64,000 nucleotides of DNA from Styela clava (GCF_964204865.1 NC_135258.1:18268916-18332915); one strand, 5' to 3'; counted from the stretch's first letter, positions 36,455 through 49,391 are shown. The notes: generated from the sequence alone by a model not told the origin. Numbers and translations: made by a program.

Positions 36455-37581
36455 CAGGGGTTCTCAAACTTTTTGTGTTGCGGAGCCCTTGAAAAAGTTG
36501 ACTATTATTCACGGAGCCCCGAAATAAATGTTAAAATTGTTACTTTCCGAATAATATTCCTGAGTAAGTCAAAAGTACTGTACTTATTTTAAATGCTTAA
36601 CCTCTTTTAATAGGGTTAATACAAGTCATAAATGAATCTAAATGTAAAAGATGAATTATATATACTAAAGCTGTAAACTTGATACTTGACAAACATATTA
36701 ATAAATTAGGGGTCGGATCTTTTACCTTTAGATATTTTTGAAAGACTTAAAAGGCCGCTAATAACGTACTCGATTGCATTTTGTTACGATCGCCTTGTTT
36801 TCGTCAGCATGGCGGTGTTTATTCTCCCTAAATCAAAAATTTTCCTCGACATATACATGTATGATGTATTGTTCCACAATGACGACGAGTATTGCTTTTT
36901 TGTTCTCGTGGGGAATTATGAGTTCAATGTGAAAAACATGTTACCATATTATAGTCACCGGAGACGAAATGCTAAAAATAATAAATAATAAAGGTAAATC
37001 CGCAACTCAAATTTCTTGATTGAAAAGCTGCATACTGAAATATTAAAACTAAAACTTAAAATGGGAGATAACACTATAAGTTTTGTCCCAGCAGACTCAC
37101 GTCAGATTAAAAACACGTTCATAGACATTGTGAATCAAAAATTTGGTGTTATGTTGGGTTTTCTTTGGTTATTCGTCGTAGTAACTGCGAAACCGAAACA
37201 CAGTCAATTGTGCGCGCGATGTACCTATTTTTCCATTCTGAAACTACCGACGGAGCCGCATGCAATGAAATAAATTTCAATCTTTCGTATTTTGCCCCGG
37301 CCTCTTGTTTTTTAAACGGCGACATCTTGCTCGTGAGTGCGAAAGAACAAAATCATGCTTGACAAATCCCAAGATCGCAAAAATACGACTGCAATTTATG
37401 TATAGTTGGCAGTTTTTCGCCTATTTTATGTTATTTCAGAATAGTAGGCTTTCATTTCAGTAATCCTAATAGTAAAATTAGCCAATTCAGTATTTTGAAA
37501 AGTAATCGAATAGCTCGCGGAGCCCCTGGGTTTCTCTCACGGAGCCCTGGGGCTCCGTACGGAGCACTTTGAGAAATTATG
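36455..37581. mobile_element. 1.1-kb non-autonomous hAT element
   Basis: The left end CAGGGGTTCTCAAACTTTTT and right end (reversed) CATAATTTCTCAAAGTGCTC are typical hAT tips. An exact 8-bp duplication CTCTAATG lies at 36447-36454 and 37582-37589. GGAGCCC blocks recur near both ends. No transposase is visible inside. It lies within the decayed carboxypeptidase. Confidence 0.9.
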
Positions 37582-37648
37582 CTCTAATGGAGTCTATTGC
37601 AGCGCACGTCGAGTAGTCATTCGGCAGTAGCGGAGCTCAAATGGGAAG

Positions 37649-39663
37649 ATGGCCGATCATGGGAGGGTTGATCCAGCGGTCACCAGGAGGGTTGCTCCGT
37701 GGCTCAACGCTCCTGCATTGGATATATTTTTCATCACATTTTTTATTTATCAGACGATGCCGCAAACATACAAAAGAAAATCAACCCGTGGAAGTGATCT
37801 GGCATTAGTCGAAAGGGCGGCAGAAGCGGTAAAAGAGGGATGCAGTATTAGATCGGCAGCGAGAACATTTGATGTGGACCGAATGACGCTTAAGCGATAC
37901 ATGGATAAACAAAAACATGACCCGCTTGGTACAATGCGGATACAAGAATTGCAAGCTCAAGAATATGATATTCAGTCCTGAAATGGAAGCTGAACTAGCT
38001 AGTCACATCAACACATTTGCAGCAAACTACCATGGCCTATCCAAAGATAAATGCCGATGTTTGGCGTATGAGTTTGCGGAAAGAAACGATGTTGATGTGC
38101 CACAAAATTGGAAAATCAACAAAAAAGCTGGTCAAGGGTTTTGGCTTGGATTGAAAGCACGCAATAACCTTTCAATTCGCAGTCCAGGAGCTACTTCATT
38201 AGCCAGAGCAACGGCGTTTAATCGCCATACAGTGGGACAGTTCTACAAAAACCTTGCCAAAGTAATGGACCAACACAAATTCGAGGCACAAGACGTATAT
38301 AACATCGACGAAACAGGGTGCCATACGGTGCAAAAGCCTGAGAGCATTGTTACGGAAAAAGGGATTAAGCAGATTGGTTCTGTCACATCAGGTGAAAGAG
38401 GTGAGCTGGTAACCGTAGTCAATGCGATTAACGCTGCTGGTGGATTTATTCCGCCCTACATGATATTTCCCCGTGTCAATTATCGTAATTACTTCATACG
38501 AGGTGCGCCACTGGGATCTGACGGTTCGGCCACCAGATCAGGTTGGATTAACGAGGAAACGTTTGTCAACTATCTCGACCACTTCATTAAGCATACACGT
38601 TGTATACCCGACAGAAAGGTATTGCTCATCTTAGACAATCACGAGGCCCACGTTTCACTGACAGCTGTTGACAAGGCAAAAGCGAACGGAGTTGTGGTGT
38701 TGACCATCCCTCCACACACGTCCCACAAACTCCAGCCTTTAGACAAGACTGTTTATGGACCATACAAAAGAGCCTACGCGCGCGCGATGGATAATTGGAT
38801 GAGGTCCAATCCGGGTAAGACTGTGTCTATATACGATATAGCTCATTTGGTGAACGAAGCTCACATCTGCGCATTTGTACCGTGTAATATCCTAGCTGGC
38901 TTCCACAGCACTGGTATTATGCCTTTCAACAGCGACGTATTCTCAGATGAAGACTATGCGCCATCTTCAGTTACAGATCGCGAAAATCCAGTTTGCTTGG
39001 CAGTAGACAATGTTGAAAGTGTGTCAGGTTTACAGAGAATTCCCGATACTCCTACGAACCAAAAAGATAACACAATTCAATCAGCAACTGGCGTTGAGAG
39101 CAATACTTGTTTGACTAGAGCAGTGCAGACTACCAACGGGGAGACTCCTTATGTGTTTCCAAGTGATATACTACCTTTACCGAAAGCAGGGCCAAGGAAG
39201 GTGAAAGCTTCCAATAGGAAAAAAGGTAGCACGAAAATTTTGACAGACACGCCAGTTAGAGATGCAATAGCAGCGAAATCAGTGGCTATGATAGAAAAAA
39301 ATAGAGCAAAGAACTTCGGCCGGGCTAAAAAAATGCTCTTTGCAAACAAGAAAACAGTTAGAGTGAGGGTAGCACCATCCGTAGCACTTCTTCGAGCGAA
39401 AGTGAATCTAACGAGAATGCATGTGCGACGATACTGATGACTCAGAGGAGGAAGATCAAAATATTATCGAGGGCGATTTTGTCATAGTCAAAATTAGTGG
39501 AAAATCTCGAATTGTTCGCTGCGTCGCAAGAGTTGATGCTTTCGAAGGAGAAGAGTTCGAAGGAGTGTTTCTCCGCCGGGTTTTAAGCGTAAATGACCGA
39601 ACTACTTTTATTCTGGATGTCGAAGATGAAGCACTTTGGTCGAAGAAAGACATTGCAAGATAG
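37649..39663 (+). pseudogene. Pogo/Tigger-like DDE transposase, lightly frame-broken
   Basis: The N-terminal psq-type helix-turn-helix is in one frame (about 37757-37915: LALVERAAEAVKEGCSIRSA, MTLKRYM). A long frame 37917-39437 (506 codons) holds the CENP-B-like middle (FSPEMEAEL, CRCLAYEFA, NWKINKKAGQGFWLG) and the catalytic core with Asp in VYNIDETG, LLILDNHEAH and QPLDKTVYGPYK, then CNILAGFHSTGIMPFN. The frame shifts near 37940, again near 39370-39430, and a C-terminal acidic segment (DDTDDSEEED, GDFVIVKISGKSRIVRCVAR) continues to 39663. Three catalytic Asp plus only two or three frame breaks suggest a recently active element. No terminal repeats could be assigned. A domesticated gene is unlikely given the breaks. 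Confidence 0.87.
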
Positions 39664-40620
39664 TTACCAATCCCTAGCATTATTGGAACTTCACGTCGCA
39701 CCCAGTTCACGTTCTCGTGTGACCTCGATGAATGGAATCTTTGATTTTTACATACTCTGTCACACGCTATTTCAACTTATGAATAAACGTTTCTTTTCGA
39801 TTTCTAGGTGCTACCAAGGTGTAACAAGAAGGCTTCGGTGGTATAATTTGTTTCCATTCTGTATTGACTGACAAAAATAAATAAGATTATAGATGCATTG
39901 ACTCCTATTTAAGATTAGCTAAGTTAAATTTGCCCAGTTGCCTCACGGTTCCGATACAGAAGTATTTGCATCTCACAATTGTGAAAGATACTCTCCCGAT
40001 TGCAACTTAAACTGCATGTAGCAACTTAAACTGCATGTAGCGGCTCAACTCTCATCAATGGTATGCACAACTCTCCTCAACATGCAGGAGACTTGTGACA
40101 TCTGACATCCCTTTTTAAAACTGGTATAACTCAGAAACAGGGTCAGTTGGATAAAAAGAGACATAACTGTAATATAGCAGAAGTAATGACCTTCGGACGA
40201 TATGAGCGTCTTCAAATTGCTACGAACGATTGAGGAGATATAACTAAATATATAAAAAATGGCTCATCTCTCCCGCATCGACCCTACATGATGGGTATGG
40301 AAATATCCATTTTTTTCTTATTAGATGGGTGGAATTAAGGTTAGATGGACCCGTAACCGAAAAGTGGTTTTGTGAACTGCCAAAACATTCATCAATCCTC
40401 TTGCACGTGACTATCATCCTAATGATTTGAACATTCAAACTAGTTTACAACGCCAAATATGATAGATCCGCCACGTAGTCTCTATATTTCGAAAGGCTAC
40501 CATGATGTTGCCAAACTTAACTCAATCGCAAAATGGGTTCGTTTTACAATTGTTGTGAAATCTATGGTTGAGATATGTATATTTCGTTGTAATTCCGATG
40601 CCGAAAAATCCGAAGTACAG
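39664..40620. other. Transposon flank, nothing recognised
   Basis: Probably includes the 3' part of the pogo-like element. A short tandem of GCAACTTAAACTGCATGTA (two copies) lies near 40004-40039. No gene seen. Confidence 0.4.
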
Positions 40621-42059
40621 TCGTCACATAATGGATGACGCTGATTGGTATTTTGTGCCGATGGTCAATGTATACGAATATGCCGAAACAGAGAAAGGGG
40701 TGATATGCTTATTTCAAACCAAACCATAGTACCTTTCAGAAGCATTGTGAACTGTCCTAGCTGTGCTCAAATATGTTATTTTGTAGTTTCCGCTATGACA
40801 TACAAGAAGCTCTGGAGCAAGCAGTATTCCTAACTGCATTGGAGTGGATTCAAATAGAAATTGGGACGTGCATTGGTCTCGTATGGTTTGAGACGCCGCT
40901 AAATTTGTTTTGTTAATAGTTTAAAAGTTCATTACAATAAAAACGAGTTTAATGTTGTACTTTTAAAAGGGATTTGTTGTTACGCGACTTTGTGTATATT
41001 TTCTAGGGTCTGTTTTGCTAGGGTTTGTTTGCGAAAGAACTTATCATGGAAGCAGCGCATTTTCCGAATCCAAAATCCGACATCTTGCAAGATTTATCAC
41101 TGGCTTGGGTAAAAGAAGAATCGGTACTTACATTTCTACTCAATCTTATCTCCAATTGATCCTATATCCAAACAATTACGCCTCAGTTATTACTGAGGAC
41201 AATGAAATTTTAGTATGTTGTGCTAATGGCAGCAAAATATTTTTTAAATTATGCAATGCGTTTCAGCTGAGGTTTTATTAATATAAAACAAAAACCTGCT
41301 TTCGACGTGATCAAATTTTCACATCGCAATGGTACATTTGATTGAACTTAGTTCAAAGCCTAGTCGATTAAGTTGAGTTGAGAGGGGAAAAATGAGCTTT
41401 CATATATTATTAAGAAGTGCAGACATCTTGAACACAAGCAGTTCAAGCTCTGAGAAATATTTTTCAAAAACTTTCCTAGTTTCCAACTAATAATTTGCTT
41501 TCTTACAATAAAACTGGAATGTTGATGCGCGATGCAATATTGACTGTACTCAGACAACAATATACCTCGGGGCTAGAATATCCACCTCTTTGTAAGTATA
41601 TAAATCTGTATGCATGGGCCAATAAACACAGGTTTAAGTGCTCTTTTTTTCGTAGTTTAATTACAGCACGCTGCAATAGACAGTCTACCTGATTAAGGGT
41701 AAATTTCACTGTTGTGATTTTTTGCCAAAAGGAAACCGAGAGATCAAACGTTGGTTAGTCAAATTTTCATGGATCAATGGGTATTTATCGAAAAATTAAC
41801 AGATTTCGGATTGTTCATTTTGTTTTTCTTATATACATTTTCGGGATCAACAACGAATTGGACTTACGATGTTGCGCAAATTGTTTATTCTTATAGTTTC
41901 GAACCTCTTGACAGGGGTCAATATGCTTTTATTCTTCTGGCTGGCCGGATCATTCCAACAGATGAAGAATATCTTGCCGTATTAGAGTCTTTTATTGCGT
42001 CACACAGCGATACATATTGTGATTAAACGACAATGTGATTAATAAACATTTTTATATAT

Positions 42060-43570
42060 GACTCTAAGACTCGGGGGTCTCAAACTCAATTTACCTGGGG
42101 GCCGCCGAGACGGAGCCTTAGTGAGTCCGGGCCACAGTACTACACGCCGGCGACAGATGTTAAAGACAAATATCAAGGAGTGAATTCAAAATAATTTTAT
42201 TCTGATTTTTATCTTTTGTATTAGCTTTGATTTTTTTATCCACTATATCACCAAATTTTATGCGATCAATTTTATCATTACCAACACTGGTAATATATTT
42301 ATGAAACGATAGTTCACTTTTTTAAAATCGTATGAACGTATTAATACGACTTTCGTATTAAATAAAAATTCCGGGTTGCTAATTTATTAATCAACTACAA
42401 GCGTATTCTCTCGTTTGATTATACTTTCGCTTGCCTGGCGACGAAGACTTGTTATTTCACCGTTTTTTACAATATCCGACTTTACTACTTAGTTAGCATT
42501 TTATAATAATTATTGATGCCGACTTATTGACGATATTCCGAATTCCATGCTTCATTTTACATTAAATCATTTCGCGGCCTAAAAGTTATAACATTATTTG
42601 CGATAAATTTAGATCAAATATTAATTATTTGCGCATTATTTAAAATACCGTACTTATATGACATGCCTACTCCGAAAATACAAAGTTATATCGCAAAACA
42701 ATGCATTTTGTGACATTTATTTTGCACTCATGAAAATATTAATTTATTTTTCTAACTCAAGTCGACAATCCTATTTGCCAAGATTGACACAAGTTTGGTC
42801 GAGTGCCGGTGGTATTCGAGTCGACGATAAATCAAAATAAGTTTGCCGCATTTGGTAAAGACAGGTAATCATATTTGGCCGACATATTGCGAGGCATTGT
42901 GAAAAACATATTGAGCAATGCCAAGGACAGATATATAACGATAAAATCGGTAACAGAACATCAAGATTTTGTAATAGAAAATGGATCTCGCGCAGAATAA
43001 ACACGTGAAATCCCGTCGTATTGTTGTTTCTCTGCCGTCTCAATCGCTTTACCGATGCCGAAAAGACTAAGTTGCGTTGGTTTATTACGCAATTTCTCTT
43101 CCGTCTTTATATTGCTGTTTGATAAGCGCGACATTAATTATCACGGCATTTACAAATAGACCATGTTTTATAAGTTGATCTCTTACATTCTTTAGTCATT
43201 TCACCCGAAGAAGTTGAAACCAGGTGTGTTGACGTCCATCGGTCTCAACACAATTCTATTCCTTATCTACGGTTAATATGTACATTGGCCATCCTAGATA
43301 AGTTGATGATAGGTTAGTAAATGACGCGTTATGCCTTCCCCATCTGCCTAACAAGAGAGAGAAAAACGGCTGCGAATACCGGAACTCTAACTTCTTTTAC
43401 TTAAACTTTAATTTTTTACAATCGACGGAATTGACTGCTCTGAAGAGAGCTCGTTTCAATCGCGAAAGCGCTCGACCAATAATTACGACTTTACGTAATT
43501 CGTAACTTCGCTTCCGTAACTCGAAATAATTCCGTAATTCCGTAAATCCGTAAACTACGTGCAAGCCTAA
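42060..43570. mobile_element. hAT-like relic(s), related to 47083-48250
   Basis: A hAT-like tip GGGGTCTCAAACTCAATTTA starts near 42074, followed by GGGGGCCGCCGAGACGG. Blocks 42460-43070 and 43370-43570 match 47083-47625 and 48055-48250 (for example AGTTAGCATTTTATAATAAT and AGCTCGTTTCAATC). No transposase is readable. Exact ends and duplications are lost, and it may be more than one nested element. Confidence 0.6.
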
Positions 43571-44292
43571 TCCATGTTAAGGTGAGATGGCGAGTTATCT
43601 TCTCCCCATTTCCTTGGCTATTGCTTTCTGGTAAGACCTCTATTATTGGAGATATTACTTCCATGATTTCGAATGCAACCGGTTTCTTGGGTTTAGATTT
43701 CTCCGATTTTCCTTCCATGTCCTCTCTATGTGTTTGCACCCATGTGACGATACTTCGCCGGGCTTCTGGCGCTCTCACTGAACTGACACCACGTGGTATG
43801 AAATATGTTGCCGTATTCAGACCAATTGATACGTCATCATCAATTTTATTGCGATATTTCAAGGTTTTATAAGTTTCTCTGACTGAACCTTGCAATGTAT
43901 AAGGATTACTTGTATCAACGCAATTTAAATATTTTGTAGTAGAATTTTATTGCAGCAATTGTTTTCATCACACAAAGAAGAAAAAGTTCAGTGTTAATCA
44001 GCTAACACCTTTTATGTTTTATCATAGTGTAAAATGTTACCAAATAATATAATTTGTACTGGATATATATGCATAATTAAATAAAAAGCAAAGACTTAAT
44101 CTTCTCCGTCAATTTGTAACATTCACTAATCACAATCAAGTTTACATATGGTGCAATTTTCCGAGAAGAAAATCAAAGTTTTAATAGTTCGACTGCGACA
44201 TGCTTCCACAAATGCACTCATGCAACATCAAATGATATTAAAACATAGCCAACTAAACTAGAACTGCTCATGTTGGTAGAGGATTAATATAT

Positions 44293-45105
44293 CGTCACGC
44301 TAATAACCGAATTGCGTAAGTCATTTTTGGCGGTTTTGAGTTTTTCATAAAACAGGTATTTATGTAATGCTGCGCACCTGTCTGTTAACTCAGATTTTAT
44401 TTTAAGAATTCCGAAACCCATAAAAATAGAGATTTTGTATAATATGCAAATTTGTTCAATTGTTTCGTCATAATGAATTATCCCTGTTAACGCAGGACGT
44501 CACAAAGGCAAAATAACCTCGGCGAAGGATTTTCGAGTTTTTGCATCTCAGATTCTAGCTTAGCGCTTATAAATTTCAATTTATACTACAGTATAGGAAG
44601 GCGTGCACTTGTGATATTCACTGTCTGAGTCCAATTCACCTTGGTTGGCTTTTATAAAAGGGTACATCGCTGTTTTATTCTTCATATTTAACTTTAGTCT
44701 TATTTCGGTGGATGTGCAGAGCGTGTTGTATTGATGAAATATATATTTTAAACATAAAAAATAATGCAATTGAAACAGATTAGCTATTTTGGGGATTAGA
44801 CTTCGTATATACTAAGAATTAGATTCATTTTTGGATTGTTTGGTTTTCAGGACTGGTACATATAGTCAAGTTGCAAAATTGCGTATGTCCCCTAGTCATA
44901 GACACATTTCTGCCTAAGTCACAGTGCGTCATTATGACGTCACATGACTGCGTCATACAAATTATCTTAAATCCGGCTACGATCAAAATATTCAACCATG
45001 GCAAATTATTGACTCTCAATGGCATAGCAATTTCATTAGGAAGTTTTTTACGTTTTTCTCAAAACTGCTAAAAATGACTTACGCAATTCGGTTATTAGCG
45101 TGACG
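44293..45105. mobile_element. Long-terminal-repeat-inverted element R2, copy 1
   Basis: 813 bp with about 48-bp terminal inverted repeats beginning CGTCACGCTAATAACCGAAT at both ends. The interior is non-coding and shared with 49392-50203 (for example AGGAAGGCGTGCACTTGTGA). The superfamily is unclear because no target duplication can be fixed. Confidence 0.85.
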
Positions 45106-45235
45106 AATTATATAGATATACAACGTGACGGAAACACCATAAATTCTGTTTTAGGTCGACAGATTAAAATCTCTATTTTAGACGTGGTAAATCGTAAAAA
45201 TTTCGGAATTTTCGCTCGGAAACTATAGCATAGTC

Positions 45236-45600
45236 CAGTGTGGTTCCCAACCGTGGGTCCGTGGAGCTTTTGTACCGGTCCGCGAGAAATTCCGTTGTTT
45301 TGTTGATTTCTGCCGGCTCAATCGCTTTACTGAAACTGAAACGACGTAGTTACTTTTGCTTATTACGCAAATTCTCCTCCTTCGCAATATTGCTGTTTGA
45401 TGAGTCGGTATTTATCTCTCGGCGACGTTTTGGCGCCGAGTAAACACACTTTTCGCTTTTTCGGCTCTGATTCATCGCAAAAGCGCTCCGTCGAATTTCG
45501 CAAAATTCAGAAACCGAAAAATCAGGCACGCGTATTTTTCTTGTTCTGCATGCTTTTCCTGCTTAATATGACCATCTAGAATTTAGATTCTAAATGAATG
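45236..45600. mobile_element. hAT-like relic, third related copy
   Basis: Starts CAGTGTGGTTCCCAACCGTG, a common hAT tip. Internal GGCTCAATCGCTTTAC and CGCAAAAGCGCTCC blocks resemble those of the 42.0-43.6 kb relic. The right end is not recognised. From 45600 to 46200 nothing else is seen. Confidence 0.55.
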
Positions 45601-46218
45601 GGTATGAATATTTTTTTAGTCAAACCAGCAAATAGTTAAGAACAGTATAATATTTCAGGGTTTCGATTTGACATCCAGTAAGATATGAACAACTAGTTGC
45701 TACCCCGCAAGTGGTCACGAGACACTTTTTTTTGTTTTTGTTATTGTAATGTAAATTAATTTTGTTTGAGTCGTCGATCAACTGCAGAGGGATTGATATG
45801 AGATCAGGTAAGCCAACAAAGCATTTTGATGTTTTTTACCAATACCGAGGAAAATAGAATATATGTATGATTTGGCATGTACATGTTCTTATGCAAGATG
45901 TTTTCTGTGCGGCTTTCGGCTTGCGTTGTGTGAGGTGCAGTGACTTAGCAAACCCAACACTTGCCACTTCTAAATCCCAAGTTACAGTAATTTCAAGTAT
46001 AAACGACAGGAATGCGCATCATTTACTCTCTTTGAATGACCTATTTGTCCAATAACGTATAATGACCCCAATTGTTACATCTTGCTGTCTTTAATACCAA
46101 ACGTAGCTATTGAGCTTCTTTTTCCATCTACCTGCAGCTGCCCTAATTTGCCAGCCCCTGTAATGAAGTCCCATTAATCGTTGTGTCTAGGTATTTGCAA
46201 ATAAACCGTTTAGACCAG

Positions 46219-46260
46219 TGGTTCTTAAACTTTTTGAGCGTTTTAATATCGTTTTTCGTG
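46219..46260. mobile_element. Solo hAT left end
   Basis: CAGTGGTTCTTAAACTTTTT is a hAT-type terminus. I could not find its partner end or an 8-bp duplication, so only the tip is annotated. Confidence 0.45.
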
Positions 46261-46754
46261 TTCACAAGAATAACCGTGGCAATAAATTACAGTCGACATG
46301 AAATGATTTCCATTGACGCCGACAAAAAGTGCTTACAATACGTCGAGGATGTATTTGATTGAAAATATTCTACAGGTATTATCTTATATTTCAACTTAGT
46401 TGAGATGGTTTGCGCGCCATGGCAATAAATCTAAAAGCGAATTGTGTCGGAATTAATTGTTTTCATTCTTAGTTCCGATAGTGACCGAACATAATGACGT
46501 TTTTGCATTTCTTGCAATTTACAGCGTATAAAATAGCTCTTAAATATTATTTAGTATCGCGGATTTCACGTTATCCCGACATTGTTGATGACAATATTAT
46601 TAATTTTAAGTTGACTGTATTATTTTATAAGTACGGATGAAAGCATAACAACCGACATGAAAGTTTAAATCAGTGGCGACTTGAAAAATAAATACCTATT
46701 TTCGGTTCTAATTCGTCGTCATTGGCTGATGGAAATTTGGGGATCAGGTTTACT

Positions 46755-47080
46755 CATCACTTATCGATCTTAAGATCGGTAAGTATGTTGATAGGTATAG
46801 GCGCCAGGCGGTCTGTTTGTTTGTTTGAGTGTCTGTTAAATACACGCGATATCTCACGAAAGCAAGTATGAATCCACTCCAAATTTTACATATGCATTCA
46901 TCATATCTCGGATCAGAAGCCTATTGATTTTGGATGAATTATGTCGTATAATTAGCGAGTTATTAATTAATTAGTGATGGGACACAAGGTGTCACTATGG
47001 AGTAAGAGCGCTGTTTTGGGGGATCACATAACTTTCGATCGATAAGTCTTCGGTCTCCGACCGATATTCTCGTTGCACCG
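46755..47080. repeat. Interspersed repeat R1, copy 2
   Basis: Second copy of the repeat at 19555-19862, sharing the start hairpin (CTTATCGATC...GATCGGTAAG), the central GACACAAGGTGTCACTATGG and the end TCGGTCTCCGACCGATATTC. It abuts the hAT-like block that starts at 47083. Confidence 0.65.
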
Positions 47081-47082
47081 TT

Positions 47083-48250
47083 TTTTACATTATTCGACTT
47101 TACTGCCTAGTTAGCATTTTATAATAATTATTGATGCCGACTTATTGACGATATACCGATTACCATGCTTCATTTTACATTAAATCTTTTCGCGGCCTTA
47201 ATGTTATAACATTATTTGCGATAAATTTATATCAAATATTAATTATTTGCACATAATTCAAATACCGTACTTATATGACATGCCTTTTCGAAAAAAGTTA
47301 TATCGCAAAACAATGCATTTTGTGACATTTATTTTGCACCCACGAAAAAATTAACTTATTTTTCTATCTCAAGTCGACGATTCTATCGGCCAAGATTGGC
47401 ACAAGTTTGGTCGAGTGCAGGTGGTATTCGAGTCGACGTTAAATCAAAATAAGTTGCCGCATTTGGTAAAAACAGGTAATCATATTTGGCCGAAATATTG
47501 CGAGGCATTGTGAATAACATATTGAGCAATGCCAAGTCCGGACAGATATATAACGGTAAAACCGGTAACAGAACATCAAGATTTTGTAATAGAAAATGAA
47601 TTTCGCACAGAATAAACACACTGGCTCATACGTGATTAGATTTGATAGTCGTTAAATTGAGAATATTGAACTGTTAAACCAAAGGGATGATCATCAAAAT
47701 TCTTAAATCTCGTTGCCTTGGTTATTTCTAATCCAATGATCAGGACATTTCCAATTAAATATTGTACAAAGATAGTTATACATTTAGGCTTTTTTTAAAT
47801 TTTAATCATGCATTGTGGTGGGGAATTCCCATCACGACGTATTAGCGTCGAGTCGCTCTTCCGATTCGTTGCTATGTCTGTTTCATGGAGAGAAAGAAAA
47901 ATACCGCCTTCCGGAATTGCAACCAACAATCACACATTCTTATTTATCATTATCAGCGCCGAATAAAAAAGATACCATAACGTGAGGACAAAAAAGTCTG
48001 GCGGTGTTAATTGCGTTACGGTGATAACGCACAAAATAATATCGTTTTGACCGGAAAACCAAGATGCGAATACCGAAACTCTAACTTCTTCTACTTATTA
48101 AACTTTCATTTTTTACAATCTACGGAATTGACTGATTTGAAGAGAGCTCGTTTCAATCACGAAAGCGCTCCACCAATAATTACGAGTTTACGTAATTCGT
48201 AAGTTCCCTTCCGTAACTCGAAATAATTCCGTAAATTACGTGCAAGCCTA
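47083..48250. mobile_element. hAT-like relic, copy 2
   Basis: Matches 42460-43070 and 43370-43570, with an unrelated or diverged middle (47630-48050). It ends near TACGTGCAAGCCTA as copy 1 does. Non-coding. Confidence 0.6.
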
Positions 48251-48606
48251 GTTATGAGTTATGACAATCCATGTGTGAACGTTTCCCGACCATTGGCCCG
48301 TAAAAATTCACACTATACTTAAAATTGCAAAATGTTAGACCCTAATGTTAGAAGAGAAATCTACAGGTAACGGACGTATCCGGTATACCAGCACTGAACT
48401 CACCGAACACTGTCTTTCTTTGATTTGTATAGGACATAGGTCAAGACCAGTAGAACTTATTTAGAAGAGCGATGAATATTCAAAGTAAATAGGAGGAACA
48501 AGTGACCGCTAGTGTGTCATGCTAGAAAATAGGAAATGTAGTAGGTCGTCAGTATCTTGAAAGCGGATTAAAGATACCTATTCACTGTTGAGTTCAATGT
48601 TATAAT

Positions 48607-49093
48607 CAGGGGTGAGCTGTAGCCGGAACGCACCGGAACAGCGTTCCGTTTGTTATACATTTTATTGCATTTGCGTTCCTGTTGTTAAAATAAAAGCATT
48701 TTACAAAAAGTCTAATTTCTCTGGTGAATCTAGTTATTAATTTATGTTTTGTTATATCATAATTCGTAATTCTTTTTACATCACATCACGCAAATAATTA
48801 TATATATATTACTACATCAGTAACGTGTAATAGATGTTTCCCCCGACCTTTGACCTCATTGAAAATCATCTCATACCTTTTTATTAATAATATTTGTATT
48901 GAATCGCTATGAATATTATTGTAATTTTACACAGACGTAGTTCAGATAATTTCTTCATACTTCATTGTAGTTCTTCGGCTCTATGTTAGGCCAGACAAAA
49001 ATTCCTGTAAACGTCCGCGTCGTGTTGTAAATATATTATATTTTTGCGAATTCGGTACGTTCCGGTTATTACGATTTTTCCAGCTCATCACTG
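48607..49093. mobile_element. 487-bp non-autonomous hAT element with known empty site
   Basis: Ends CAGGGGTGAGCTG and (reversed) CAGTGATGAGCTG, with the 8-bp duplication GTTATAAT at 48599-48606 and 49094-49101. The other copy of the segmental duplication (around 27010-27017) has a single GTTATAAT and no insertion, which is an empty donor-free site. CCGGAACG is repeated inside near both ends. Confidence 0.9.
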
Positions 49094-49391
49094 GTTATAA
49101 TATGTGTAAAAAGTAGAACCTATTTCAGCAAGGGTTCAAATCGGTAGATGAAGGGAACACTTCGCGAACTTCAGCATATCTTTCTTTCAATATACCTACA
49201 AAGTATATCATGGTTGGTAATTAAGCATTCTTTCACAAAGAAAAAGATTTTCACAAAAAAAACTTTTAGAGAGTTAGATGCTACATTATTTAAAGCTGAT
49301 GTTCTAACAGAGAAGTATTACTTGTCTTCAATAATCAAAACCATGTTAAACAAATAGGACTACCACTTTAAAAATCAATCAGGTTCCATAT

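Larger units (their letters stand above)
34903..42026 (+). pseudogene. Decayed carboxypeptidase gene split by two transposons
   Basis: Recognisable exons: 1 at 34903-34983 (MKNQIQHLFVIIEIASWF), 2 at 35247-35323 (IIPYSEYDLNSH), 3 at 35874-36050 (FYFWSDLVG, VDFRVAPDRGQYL, then a stop), 5 at about 40624-40698 (MDDADWYFVPMVNV), 6 at about 40805-40895 (NCIGVDSNRNWDVHWS after a frameshift), 7 at about 41008-41216, 8 at 41507-41591 (85 nt as in gene 1, but acceptor AG lost), 9 at about 41838-42026 (STTNWTYDVAQIVYSYSFEP). Exon 4 is not found. The third zinc ligand is Gln (STQSYLQ instead of THSYTQ), so the enzyme would be inactive. A hAT element and a pogo-like transposon separate exons 3 and 5. Divergence is much greater than in pseudogene 2, suggesting an older loss or a paralogous subfamily. 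Confidence 0.82.
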
